DNA of 64,000 nt. It comes from Arion vulgaris. Taxonomy: Eukaryota > Mollusca > Gastropoda > Stylommatophora > Arionidae. The notes under the pieces were generated by a model, which searched no databases, was not told the DNA's origin, and worked only from the letters and a program-made list of their open reading frames with translations. Of this stretch, positions 32,820 through 42,997 are shown in pieces (within the stretch, counting starts at the first letter, position 1; each line of letters starts with the position of its first letter). The position numbers were made by a program, and so were the translations under genes. Location: contig CM036761.1 in the NCBI GenBank assembly GCA_020796225.1, forward strand, positions 32,562,928 through 32,626,927. Direction: 5' to 3'.

Positions 32820-33205
32820 CCCTGAAACGATGATGGGGTAAGAGTTCAGTTTTATAACCTCTGCAAGGTGTTCTGCATCTGTAGTTGTTCCGTCTTTGAT
32901 GTCACAGGATATATGTGATATTATCTGTACATCGATGTTTTTTTATAGTCTTCCTCGTGCTCTACGTCCGGGTTGTCGATTATTACAGACGCGAGATGGT
33001 AGTAGATTTCATTCTCATTAGGTGATTGAACCATTTTGTTTCTTTTCTTCTATTATGTCGAATGTATGATGGGATTCCAACGACAATTCTAATGTTCTCA
33101 TTTCTCAATCTATCCCGTCTTGTAACATTGACTGCTTTTGTTAAACAGTTTATTTCCCATGTTGTGACCACACCTGTTCTCAGATATCCACCTATGTTCA
33201 TCTGA
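32820..33205 (-). mobile_element. LINE 3' region, L6-related
   Basis: Minus strand frame of 72 codons: TWEINCLTKAVNVTRRDRLR, NENIRIVVGIPSYIRHN, then KWFNHLMRMKSTTISRL. It corresponds to RKDRLRNEDI...SYTEYIE at 26085. Downstream frames contain PGRRARGRL and TTDAEHLAEVI. It covers the region just after the reverse transcriptase in LINE proteins; the catalytic domain itself is missing. Confidence 0.7.
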
Positions 33206-33461
33206 AACTAATGAAATGAAAAACAACAAGAGGTCAAGATTAATAATCATGTTACACTTGCAATATCTACTTAGTAAGTCAACTTACAGAAAACGTTGTT
33301 ATACATTCCCCATTCTTGAACTATTATTTTTATCTATTTCAGCTCAACAGGAGTCGATTGCAGTTATGTATTTCATATATGACTTTTCTTTAGCCTTCTA
33401 TACAATGTTATGAAAACTATATATTTACAAGGTGTATGACTATATGTAGATGTGGGAATTT

Positions 33462-33760
33462 TTTATAATAATTGGACAGCTGTGTAAATAGTGACGGGGA
33501 TGTAGGAAAAGAAATCAATGCAAGAATTGGAATGGCAGCTGCAACATTCAAATCATTGGACAATATATGGAGATCATCAACATACAGGACACAGACTAAA
33601 CTCAATATATATATATATATTTATATATATACAAATCACATGTGCCACCAATCCTACTGTATGGAGCAGCAACATGTAAAACAAGTAACAGGACAAACAT
33701 TGGCATAAGAAGCTTTGAAGTAAGATGTCTCAGAAGAATTCTTCTAACTCACTGGGACTA
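33462..33760 (+). mobile_element. LINE reverse-transcriptase C-terminal fragment (5' part)
   Basis: SCVNSDGDVGKEINARIGMA, AAATFKSLDNIWRSS, TQTKLNI is the classic 'GS.V...GxxxxEIxxRIxxA...F..L..IW' region near the end of LINE reverse transcriptases. A (TA)n run at 33606-33630 interrupts it. The reading resumes in another frame as PTILYGAATCKTSNRTNIG, SFEVRCLRRILLTHWD. This is the furthest-upstream LINE coding sequence in the window. It continues after a SINE at 33980. Confidence 0.75.
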
Positions 33761-33979
33761 AAGTTACTTGCATATCCTTTATAGGACTTTGCGAATCAAC
33801 CCCATCTTTCCAATGCTGTTTTTTTCTAGGCATTAATACGTTCAGTAGTGTGCCCTTGCTTTCTGAACAGGTGGTGCCATCGTCATTTGTAAAATTCACG
33901 CGAAACAATTTGCAACCAAATTGTTCACATCGTGATTCGAACTCAGAACGTCGCCTAGGCCCTAGAGAATATAAAATGC
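33761..33979 (-). mobile_element. SINE-C inserted in the LINE
   Basis: Minus strand keeps the B box-like region GAGTTCGAATCACGATGTGA, the body CGCGTGAATTTTACAAATGA, CACCACCTGTTCAGAAAGCA and the 3' end. The first part of the tRNA-like head is deleted. CTGGGACTA (33752-33760) and CTGAGACTA (33980-33988) may be the target duplication (8/9). LINE coding resumes to its right. Confidence 0.7.
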
Positions 33980-35590
33980 TGAGACTACCAAACGCACACG
34001 CATCAACAATATTAACGAGTAAATCAAACATAAGAGATGCACGTGGTTGAAACATTTAGGAACGCATAAGACACCCTCTTGTGACTTTGAGATTGAATCT
34101 GAAGGCAACAGATTTAAGGGACGATCCAGAGAGACATGGATACGAACTGTGGACAAGAGAGGTAGTGGACGATCCAGAAAGACATGGATACGAACTGTAG
34201 ACAAGAGAGGTAGTGGACGATCCAGAAAGACATGGGTACGAACTGTGGACAAGAGAGGTAGTGGACGATCCAGAGAGACATGGATACGAACTGTAGACAA
34301 GAGAGGTAGTGGACGATCCAGAGAAACATGGATACGAACTGTAGACAAGAGAGGTAGTGGACGATCCAGAGAGACATGGATACAAACTGTAGACAAGAGA
34401 GGTAGTGGACGATCCAGAGAGACATGGATACGAACTGTAGACAAGAGAGGTAGTGGACGATCCAGAGAGACATGGATACGAACTGTAGACAAGAGAGGTA
34501 GTGGACGATCCAGAGAAACATGGATACGAACTGTAGACAAGAGAGGTAGTAGACGATCCAGAGAGACATGGATACGAACTGTAGACAAGAGAGGTAGTGG
34601 ACGATCCAGAGAGACATGGATACGAACTGTAGACAAGAGAGGTAGTGGACGATCCAGAAAGACATGGATACGAACTGTAGACAAGAGAGGTAGTGGACGA
34701 TCCAGAGAAACATGGATACGAACTGTAGACAAGAGAGGTAGTAGACGATCCAGAGAGACATGGATACGAACTGTAGACAAGAGAGGTAGTGGACGATCCA
34801 GAAAGACATGGATACGAACTGTAGACAAGAGAGGTAGTGGACGATCCAGAGAGACATGGATACAAACTGTAGACAAGAGAGGTAGTGGACGATCCAGAGA
34901 GACATGGATACAAACTGTAGACAAGAGAGGTAGTGGACGATCCAGAGAAACATGGATACGAACTGTAGACAAGAGAGGTAGTGGACGATCCAGAGAAACA
35001 TGGATACGAACTGTAGACAAGAGAGGTAGTAGACGATCCAGAGAGACATGGATACGAACTGTAGACAAGAGAGGTAGTGGACGATCCAGAGAGACATGGA
35101 TACGAACTGTAGACAAGAGAGGTAGTAGACGATCCAGAGAGACATGGATACGAACTGTAGACAAGAAAGGTAGTGGACGATCCAGAGAGACATGGATACA
35201 AACTGTAGACAAGAGAGGTAGTGGACGATCCAGAGAGACATGGATACGAACTGTAGACAAGAGAGGTAGTGGACGATCCAGAGAGACATGGATACGAACT
35301 GTAGACAAGAGAGGTAGTGGACGATCCAGAGAGACATGGATACAAACTGTAGACAAGAGAGGTAGTGGACGATCCAGAGAGACATGGATACGAACTGTAG
35401 ACAAGAGAGGTAGTGGATGATCCAGAGAACATGGATACAACTGTAGACAGAGAAGAAGAAGAGACGAAAGGACATGCAAATAAACTAATATGGCTTGTTC
35501 AAGACAGATCTGGTTGGGGGAAATATGTTGATGTCTTATGCTTCAAAGGGAATTATGAGAATAAGGAAAATGAAGATGACCGTATGCACT
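33980..35590 (+). pseudogene. LINE ORF C-terminal part containing an expanded 16-residue repeat
   Basis: After the SINE one frame reads IKHKRCTWLKHLG (a 'RxTWxGH' LINE motif) and CDFEIESEGNRFKGRSRETW. It then repeats GSGRSRETWIRTVDKR about 27 times. After small frame breaks at 35417-35460 it ends LVQDRSGWGKYVDVLCFKGN and a stop at about 35592. 'GRxRETW..TV.K' followed by 'QDRSxW...VDxLC' is the normal order at the end of many LINE proteins, where the first motif occurs once. The 48-bp array is therefore an in-place expansion of that motif. One early stop and the array-edge shifts make it non-functional as read. Confidence 0.65.
34113..35440. repeat. 48-bp minisatellite, about 27.6 units
   Basis: Unit GGTAGTGGACGATCCAGAGA, GACATGGATACGAACTGTAG, ACAAGAGA. 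Variants GGA/AGA, GAGAGA/GAGAAA/GAAAGA and CGA/CAA are interspersed rather than ordered, which suggests unequal exchange or conversion. 48 is divisible by three and the unit has no stop in four frames. The array therefore yields frames of about 450-505 codons on both strands; only the plus frame has an identifiable origin (LINE tail). Confidence 0.98.
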
Positions 35591-35876
35591 AAAACATCAA
35601 GACACAGAGAAAGCTTATCATTAATATAAGAAAGAGGCAGTCATCATTTTTCGGGCATGTGATGAGGAGGGAGGTTTAGAACACATTGTGACAACCGGTA
35701 AAATCGAAGGTAGACGAGACAGAGGAAGACAGAGAGAGAAAATGCTGGATAGCCTGACTTCATAGCACGGTAGAGCGTCAACATCTGAGTTGATAGTAAA
35801 CACCAACGACAGTGATTTGTGGAGATCCATAATCGCCTACGTCAGCCGGTACGGCACCTAATGATGATGATGCACT
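35583..35876 (+). mobile_element. LINE 3' tail, family L1
   Basis: IKTQRKLIINIRKRQSSFFG, HVMRREV then frame change, GRRDRGRQREKMLDSLTS, HGRASTSELIVNTN, LWRSIIAYVSRYGT stop, (GAT)n. It begins directly after the stop of the preceding LINE tail, so two LINE ends lie head-to-tail. Confidence 0.8.
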
Positions 35877-36345
35877 AAAACACAGAAACAGACAAGTATG
35901 TTTATCTTTAAATATTGTGTGGGATGAAATGAGGAGCAGAGGGTGGGGGTGTGATGATCCGCGCGAAATGTATGTCATTGAAGGCGATTTCAAATCTCGA
36001 TCGAATAAGTTCGAAAACTCTACTGAAAAACAGACAAGACATCGCTCTGAGCAATACTCTACTAAGCTTCATTCTGTCTATTTTGAATGACGGTCGTTCA
36101 ACAAGATTAACTCCCAGACCGGAGGACATAGATGGTGTCAAACATGCACTTTACACTAATGTCATCGCTTGCTTTGCTGGCTGGAAAATGTTGTTCTCTT
36201 GAATGTTGTCAGTATAACGGGGGTGTTGCAAGGAGAAGATTTATATTTTCGAAGATTTTCTTCCGCATACATTTCTAAGTATTGTGCTATTTAAAAAATA
36301 AAACATGACAAGTATCTATAATATATCGTAAAGAAAGACAATCAT
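35877..36345. other. unannotated stretch
   Basis: Two opposite frames (35951-36202 plus, 35908-36141 minus; about 80 codons each) overlap and neither shows domain or splice evidence. Plus-strand sequence has moderately balanced composition (AILNRDRISSKTLLKN-like), so an old exon is not excluded. Confidence 0.35.
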
Positions 36346-36361
36346 GCAACTATGTTTAGAT

Positions 36362-38489
36362 TTCCTCCATGCTATAATATCACATCATGCTATATCATTC
36401 CACCATGCTATAGTATCACATCATGCTATATCATTCCGCCATTCTATAATATCACATCATGCTATATCATTCCACCATGCTATAATAAGCCAGTATACTT
36501 TAGTATTCCACCATGCTATAGTATTTCACCATGCTATAGTATTTCACCAAGCTATATTATTCACCATCATATATTAGTCATAATGCTACATTATCCAACA
36601 ATGCTATAGTATTCCACCAAGCTATACTATGCACTATCATTTAGCATTCATAATGCTATAGTATTTCATCATACTAATGTAGTCCACCATGGTTTAGAAT
36701 TTCCGCATGATATAGTACTCCACCATACTATAGTATTCCACCATGCCATATTCTTTCACCCTGATATAGCATTCCACCAAGCTATACTATTCCACCATGT
36801 TATACTATTACACCATGCTACATTATTGCACACTGCTTTAGTATTTCACAATGCTATACTATTCCACCCTGCTATACTATTCCACCATGCTATAGTATTC
36901 CACCATGCTATACTATTCCACCATGCTATAGTATTCCACCATGCTATAGTATTCCACCATACTATACTATTCCACCATGCTATAGTATTCCACCATGCTA
37001 TACTATTCCACCATGTTATACTATTCCACCATGCTATAGTATTCCACCATGCTATACTATTCCACCATGCTATACTATTCCACCATACTATACTATTCCA
37101 CCATGCTATACTATTCCACCATACTATACTATTCCACCATGCTATACTATTCCACAATGCTATACTATTCCACCATGCTATACTATTCCACCATGCTATT
37201 GTATTCCACCATGCTATACTATTCCACAATGCTATACTATTCCACCATGCTATACTATTCCACCTTGCTATAGTTTTCCACCATGCTATAGTATTCCTCA
37301 TGCTATACTATTCCACCATGCTATACTACTCCACCATGCTATACTATTCCGCCATACTATACTATTCCACCATACTATACTACTCCACCATGCTATACTA
37401 TTCCACCATGCTATACTATTCCACCATGCTATAGTATTCCACCATGCTATACTACTCCACCATGCTATAGTATTCCACCATGCTATACTATTCCACCATG
37501 CTATACTACTCCGCCATGCTATACTATTCCACCATGCTATACTATTCCACCATGCTATACTATTCCACCTTGCTATAGTTTTCCATCATGCTATAGTTTT
37601 CCATCATGCTATACTATTCCACCATGCAATACTATACTACTCCGCCATGCTATACTATTCCACCTTGCTATAGTTTTCCACCAAACCATAGTTTTCCACC
37701 ATACTATACTATTCCACCATGCTTTTGTATTCCACCATGCTATACTATTCCACCATGCTATACTATTCCACCATGCTATACTATTCCACCTTGCTATAGT
37801 TTTCCACCATGCTATAGTATTCCACCATGCTATACTATTCCACCATGCTATACTACTCCGCCATGCTATACTATTCCACCATGCTATACTATTCCACCAT
37901 GCTATACTACTCCGCCATGCTATACTATTCCACCATGCTATACTATTCCACCATGCTTTACTATTCCACCTAGCTATAGTTTTCCACCATGCTATAGTTT
38001 TCCACCATGCTATACTATTCCACCATGCTATACTATTCCACCATGCTATACTATTCCACCATGCTATACTATTCCACCATGCTATACTATTCCACCATAC
38101 TATACTATTCCACCATGCTATACTATTCCACCATGCTATACTATTCCACCATGCTATACTATTCCACCATGCTATACTATTCCACCATGCTATACTATTC
38201 CACCATGCTATACTATTCCACCATGCTATACTATTCCACCATGCTATACAATTCCACCATACTATACTATTCCACCATGCTATAGTAATCCACCATGCTA
38301 TAGTATTCCACCATGCTATAGTATTCCACCATGCTACAGTATTCCACCATGCTATAGTATTCCACCATGCTATAGTATTCCACCATGCTACAGTATTCCA
38401 CCATGCTATAGTATTCGACCATGCTATAGTAATCCACCATGCTATAGTAATCCACCATGCTATAGTATTCCACCATGCTATAGTATTCA
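36362..38489. repeat. 18-bp satellite, about 118 units
   Basis: Unit CCACCATGCTATACTATT. The left third is degenerate (36362-36830). The centre is very regular, with TACT and TAGT variants in blocks; the last 200 bp is almost all TAGT. Long open frames on both strands (repeated MLYYST, HAILFH or PCYTIP on plus; WWNSIA on minus) arise because the 18-bp unit lacks stops in several frames. Every unit contains CCACCATG, a chance match to the vertebrate-type start context. Confidence 0.98.
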
Positions 38490-38499
38490 TTTTTTTCAG

Positions 38500-38690
38500 G
38501 AGTTTGAACTTACCAGTTGTACAAGTAAAACTGAATGTTTGATGGACAGCGTGATGAGTGTGTTCAGCAAGCGAACAACAGGAACCATCAGCACGCACAT
38601 CCTTCGACATCTTCTTGATTAGACTGAACACATATATGTCTTGCCGGAGTGATACGACATCGGTTTAGTAGCCAATAACAAATAACCGAT
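38500..38690 (+). mobile_element. LINE-like 3' end, family L9
   Basis: EFELTSCTSKTECLMDSVMS then FSKRTTGTISTHILRHLLD and a stop at 38620. It directly follows TTTTTTCAG, which looks like a splice acceptor. However, the end (TTCGACATCTTCTTGATTAG ... AATAACAAATAACCG) is related to 31258-31370, so a retroelement 3' end is more likely than a host terminal exon. Confidence 0.45.
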
Positions 38691-38755
38691 TCCAACAAGT
38701 ACGCGATTGATAATACTAATATATACAAAAAAGTCGAAGTTTTCATATATTTGTT

Positions 38756-39015
38756 TCGACCGTATGTTGCTGGGGCCCACAAGATGAACAGAAGAATAGT
38801 AAAACTGCTACATACAAAGCATGTCGTAATAGGCGACTGAAGTAGGGGTCTAGGAAGCTACCTAATGGAAAAAACGTCGCGCACATTGGATGTCTTGGCC
38901 TACTTGCAAAGCGCATAAATAGAACAACGCACAATCAATCTTAGGCTCAGATCACATACAAATCACAAAGAGTGGTTAACAAGTGGTCGATATGCTGCGT
39001 TTGAAGAAGAAAAAA
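38756..39015 (+). mobile_element. SINE-A2 copy
   Basis: TCGACCGTATGTTGCTGGGG head, AAGCATGTCGTAATAGGCGA, AGCTACCTAATGGAAAAAAC, GGCCTACTTGCAAAGCGCAT, GGCTCAGATCACATACAAAT, AACAAGTGGTCGATATGC, GAAGAAGAAAAA end. Perfect 11-bp target duplication ATATATTTGTT at 38745-38755 and 39016-39026. Confidence 0.88.
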
Positions 39016-39026
39016 ATATATTTGTT

Positions 39027-39385
39027 GCAAATGCATAAGCACTAATATAGATATAAATATGTTATTTGAATGTTTATCAGACAACATTCTAAGGCATTAA
39101 GCAAATACGTTCCCAGATATATCACTGTAATATAAAAAGTACACATCTGGATTGGAGTTGAAATTAAAATATATAAACAAGAAACCAAAATCCAATAAGT
39201 TACGTTTCCATATTTCAATTTCAACATAGGTATAAAATGTATCAAAATAAAATAAAACATCAATACATAATAAACTGTCATATGAAAAATAAAATATGAT
39301 GTAGAACAAATTACTTCAGTGATGAGATTTCTCGATGAATGTTTTGCCTGTCTTCTGATTTTCAACCTAACAAAATGATTCTATA
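39027..39385. other. unannotated AT-rich stretch
   Basis: Minus-strand frames of 107 and 70 codons are rich in Phe, Tyr and Ile because of base composition. No repeat family recognised. Confidence 0.35.
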
Positions 39386-39393
39386 ACCTAGAG

Positions 39394-39852
39394 CATAGAT
39401 TCCCAAACTTCTTCGGCACACCGCCCACTTCCCACAACACAAACTTTGTAACGTCCCCCTCCACATTATACCAGTTTGCCAACGCCTCCCCGCACCCATA
39501 TATACATGCCTATTTTCTCTTGACATAGACAATTGATATACTCGTATTTTTATGTCATACATGGTCAATTTTCAAATGATTATATGCATGAAATAGAAAT
39601 TTGATTTAAAAATGGATCGTGTAAGACGGGCATAAGATGAATTTAAATGCTGAATTCAATTTCTAAATGATTTTAAATCGCAAAATCACGAAAATAATTT
39701 ATTTTAAAATATTTATTATTAATTTCTTCTTTAAGGAGCCACCGACCCCTAATCAACTGAACACCCACCAAATTCTTCTGAACAAACTATCGCCCCCCTA
39801 GAACGCTTCAGCGCCCACTGGGGCTCGGTACCACCCACTTTGTGAAACGCTG
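39394..39852 (-). mobile_element. MITE-1 (hAT-type) copy
   Basis: Starts CATAGATTCCCAAACTTCTT (the family right end, reversed) and finishes ACCACCCACTTTGTGAAACG CTG. Flanks ACCTAGAG (39386-39393) and ATCTAGAG (39853-39860), 7/8 identical and close to the preferred hAT target pattern nTCTAGAn. 459 bp, non-coding. Confidence 0.88.
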
Positions 39853-40410
39853 ATCTAGAGCATTGGTTCGCAATCAGTCGTAGGCGTATCCAGTAGGGAT
39901 CAGGGATTCGTGAAAACATACTTATTAATAGTTGAAAAAGAATTGAATTTTGTAAAATGAAAAACGTTAGTTATTGAGCAATAAAGTCCGGATTTATAAC
40001 TGCATCTTGCATCTTGTAACTCTGATTGCATCTAGCTAAATACATTAAAGAAAGCTCAACAATCTCAATCACGATGTTTCAATCGAAGAATTTCTGTTTG
40101 ACAATATTGTATTGACTAGTAATCTATTTTACTGAGTTTCTGTGTTACGAATATTGTAAAATTAAACATGCTGTTAGTACTTTTAGTGTAGTAATTTTTC
40201 TTTCTCAACTTATAACCCCGTTTCTGCAATGTTACATTAAAATATGTTGCAGACATTCATCAGTAGATGCTTGAGCAGATGATGATGGGACATGACATCG
40301 AGAAGGGATCGAGCGGGACAACGCTAAGTGGAAAAGAGATAAGGAGCTGAAGGTGGAGATTGTAGTTCATAGTTCATAGTTCATAAGTACGGTTCCAACT
40401 TCACTGCAAC
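39853..40410. other. unannotated stretch, possible hAT-like left end
   Basis: CATTGGTTCGCAATCAGTCG at 39861 resembles a hAT terminus, and CAGTTTTGGAACCACTG at 41051-41067 could be its partner. The flanking octamers do not agree, so no element is called. Otherwise unrecognised. Confidence 0.3.
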
Positions 40411-40414
40411 GGGT

Positions 40415-40700
40415 CACCCCATAATTGCTCCGTTCCTGTGCCAATGAAAATCACACGAAACACTGGAGATCGGTAGTACACACACTAAGGATACCCATGG
40501 ACATCATCACCAGACAGACCCTTCGATGGAACCCACATGGTAACGGAGATAAGGGAATACACAAGAGCACCTGGAGACGGGATGTAATAAAATGGGAGAC
40601 TGTGGAGAGAAGTGGAAAATATGACATTGGAAGCTCTTGATTGCAGACATATGCCTCCCTAGGGTGAAAGGCAAAGAAGGAGGCATTAAGATAGGCACTG
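40415..40700 (+). mobile_element. LINE 3' tail, L4-like
   Basis: ENHTKHWRSVVHTLRIPMDI, TRQTLRWNPHGNGDKGIHKS and TWRRDVIKWETVERSG read in one 71-codon frame. 'RQTLRWNPxGxxxxGxxxxTWRRD' is the LINE tail pattern seen in L4 (KQALKWDAKG...GRPKET). No reverse transcriptase. The 3' end is uncertain. Confidence 0.65.
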
Positions 40701-40763
40701 AACAAATGAGCCAGTATTTAAAAACAGCTATTTTATAAGCACTTGCCTACAAATAATAGAAAC

Positions 40764-41013
40764 TGGCTTACGTTCAAGTATTGCTGAAGCTCGCAAGGGA
40801 GCAAAGAATAGTAACACTGCGACCTACAAGGCGACTGAGGTAGGGGACTATGGAAGCTACCCTAATAAATAGAAAAACGTCGCAGAAACTGGATATCAGA
40901 CCTACTTAATGGCACATAACTGGAACAACGTTCAATTGCTCTTAGTGTTGGATCACATACAAATCACAAAAAGTAATTAACAAGTGGTTGATATGCAGCT
41001 TTTGAAGAAGAAG
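40764..41013 (+). mobile_element. SINE-A2 copy with an 18-bp-scale internal deletion
   Basis: CTGCGACCTACAAGGCGACT shows the CATGTCGTAAGAG segment is missing, removing the hairpin. Then AGCTACCCTAATAAATAGAA, GGATCACATACAAATCACAA, GTTGATATGCAGCTTTTG, GAAGAAGAA. Flanks AATAGAAAC at 40755-40763 and 41014-41022 give a 9-bp target duplication. Confidence 0.82.
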
Positions 41014-41074
41014 AATAGAAACGGGATTAAAAGGGGTGCACAAGTGGGAACAGTTTTGGAACCACTGATATAAC

Positions 41075-41231
41075 CAATGGCGGCTCGTCATTAAGGGCCA
41101 GTGAGGCCGAGCCCCACCCAAAATAAAGTGCAACATGTATAAATTAAAATATAACCTTACCCAATATCATGATTTTCCCACACAAAAAAATGTCTGGTCC
41201 CACCAACAAAACTTAGCACGAGCCGCCACTG
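41075..41231. mobile_element. MITE-2 copy
   Basis: Ends CAATGGCGGCTCGTCATTAA and TTAGCACGAGCCGCCACTG. Flanks GATATAAC (41067-41074) and GATATACC (41232-41239), 7/8 identical. 157 bp, non-coding. Confidence 0.88.
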
Positions 41232-41281
41232 GATATACCGTATATATATATATATATCTCTAAGTAAATTAATCAGTATAT

Positions 41282-41536
41282 CACCCGAGTGGTTACCGGG
41301 GCCCAAATTTGGGGTGTAAAGAATAGAACCACTGTTACCTGCCACGCATGTCGTAAGAGGCGACTAAGGAGGTTTGGTGAAATCGGATGCACATATCCTA
41401 AACGTGTAGAAGCCTATGCGTTTAGGGGCCTACCAAACCAATGTGCAACGTATACACGTTCTTGGCAAAGATGAAACATTTTGTAAAGAGTGATTAAAAT
41501 TGATCGTAAAGAACGAACGCAAAGAAGAAGACGAAG
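41282..41536 (+). mobile_element. SINE-A1 copy
   Basis: CACCCGAGTGGTTACCGGGG head, ACGCATGTCGTAAGAGGCGA, AGGGGCCTACCAAACCAATG, GTACACGTTCTTGG-like block, GAACGAACGCAAAGAAGAAG tail. Perfect 11-bp target duplication AATCAGTATAT at 41271-41281 and 41537-41547. One of the most complete copies. Confidence 0.9.
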
Positions 41537-41547
41537 AATCAGTATAT

Positions 41548-42641
41548 GTTCTACAGGAAAACTCTAAAAAAGCATTCTTCTATTGTATGTCAGAAATAAA
41601 CAGTTTAATAAATGTATTGATTATTACTGAAATGTTATGTTAGATACTATACTTTGTCAAATTATTGTAAAAACCCATGTCATTGTAATATGGAAAATGA
41701 TCATTTACACTGAGTTATCGTCCATTTCAAGGGAAATCACTTGCGTGACAGAAACCATAAACATATCCTGAATTTCACTATAGAAGACCGTTCTCATGAC
41801 TAAGGATTATATATATTGTTTTAGAATGCTGGCAAGAAGATATACATCAATCTCTTTATATATCATCACTGGGGGAATGGACGAGTGAGAATAGTGTGAC
41901 TGACTAAAGGAGGTTGTTACTACAACATGACTGAGTGCTCATGTGAACGGTGCAAAAACATGTTTGGGATTACTGAAATGTCTAAGAAGAGACGAATAAC
42001 TAACTAAGTGTTGAGAGAATTGGTTAGTCAGTCCTAGACTGAAGTATGTAAGGTTTTATAGCTCAAGTCGATGGTGATCAGACATTGTATCAATGCAGAC
42101 CGTTCTATAGAAGGATTATGGGGCACCTACAATTCGTCTCTGTCTGATTTTTACGACTCGGTTGATGTAGTTTTGATGGCAAACACATACAGGAAATAGG
42201 CTACCTTCGTTGGTTTGTTGTTCAGACGATATGTGGAATATATCATGATTTTAACTAAGATAATCTAGATTGATTTCAGAATAGAAAGAGATAATTGGGG
42301 GTGGTTGGTCAAAGACAAGCAAGACTGGTTAACAGCATATATGGCTAAAAAACCAGAAGAAAGCATCATTACATACGGAAACAAAAGAGAGCGCAGAATG
42401 CAGAGAGAACATCCTATGTATCAGCTCCAGTCGTATGTTTCATCTGCAACAACTGTGACAAGGATTGCAACTCCATAATAGGACATTACAGCCACAACAG
42501 ACGTGATTTAACACAGAATAAACTATATCACGCAAAACTGTTTGTTTCCTGAAACAGTGGCCAATGTTGATGATGTAACATCGGTGGGCGTTGTCAATAA
42601 TGGATCTCAGAATATAGCTATACTGAATCTCATTTGGAATA
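41548..42641. other. unannotated stretch
   Basis: Over 1 kb with no repeat family seen elsewhere in the window. The 107-codon minus frame at 42440-42763 overlaps a SINE and is not credible. Sequence around 42000-42200 is unique-looking and could be intronic. Confidence 0.4.
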
Positions 42642-42904
42642 TCATCCGTGTGTTGCCGGAACTCACAAGGGGAGCAAAGGAAAATAACACTGCGACCTAC
42701 AAGGCATATCGTAAGAGGCGACTGAGGAAGGAGTCTAAGGAAGCTACCCTTGCAAATAAACAAACTTTCGCATAAATCGAAAGTGCTGGCCTACTTGTAG
42801 GCGCATAACCGGCACAACGCACAATCTCTTAGGCTCAGATTACATACAAATCACAAAGAGTGGTTAACAAGTGGTCGATATGGAGCGTTCGAAGAAGTAG
42901 AGTT
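42642..42904 (+). mobile_element. SINE-A2 copy
   Basis: CGTGTGTTGCCGGAACTCAC head, CTGCGACCTACAAGGCATAT, CGTAAGAGGCGACTGAGGAA, AGCTACCCTTGCAAATAAAC, GGCCTACTTGTAGGCGCATA, CTTAGGCTCAGATTACATAC, AAGTGGTCGATATGGAGCGT, TCGAAGAAGTAG end. GAATATCAT and GAATATTGAT next to the ends may be the target duplication. Confidence 0.82.
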
Positions 42905-42954
42905 TTGAATATTGATATTTGTCCGTTCCACGAAGACAGTCTCCCCAAAATATC

Positions 42955-42992
<38 letters not shown>
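42955..42992. repeat. (CT)n microsatellite
   Basis: About 18 CT dinucleotides in a row. Confidence 0.98.

Positions 42993-42997
<5 letters not shown>

Noticed and set aside
33962..35479. 505-codon minus-strand protein with RPLPLLSTV repeats
   Set aside because: Shadow of the 48-bp array whose plus strand derives from a LINE tail.
38500..38622. Terminal coding exon after TTTTTTCAG, 40 codons then TAG
   Set aside because: The 3' half resembles 31258-31370, so a LINE-like 3' end explains it better; no upstream exon was found, only satellite.
37606..38622. 338-codon protein with PCYTIP repeats
   Set aside because: Product of the 18-bp satellite; both strands and several frames are equally open.
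39861..41067. 1.2-kb hAT element with CATTGGTTCGC and CAGTGGTTCC ends
   Set aside because: Flanking octamers (ATCTAGAG and ATATAACC) do not match, and the ends pair only loosely.
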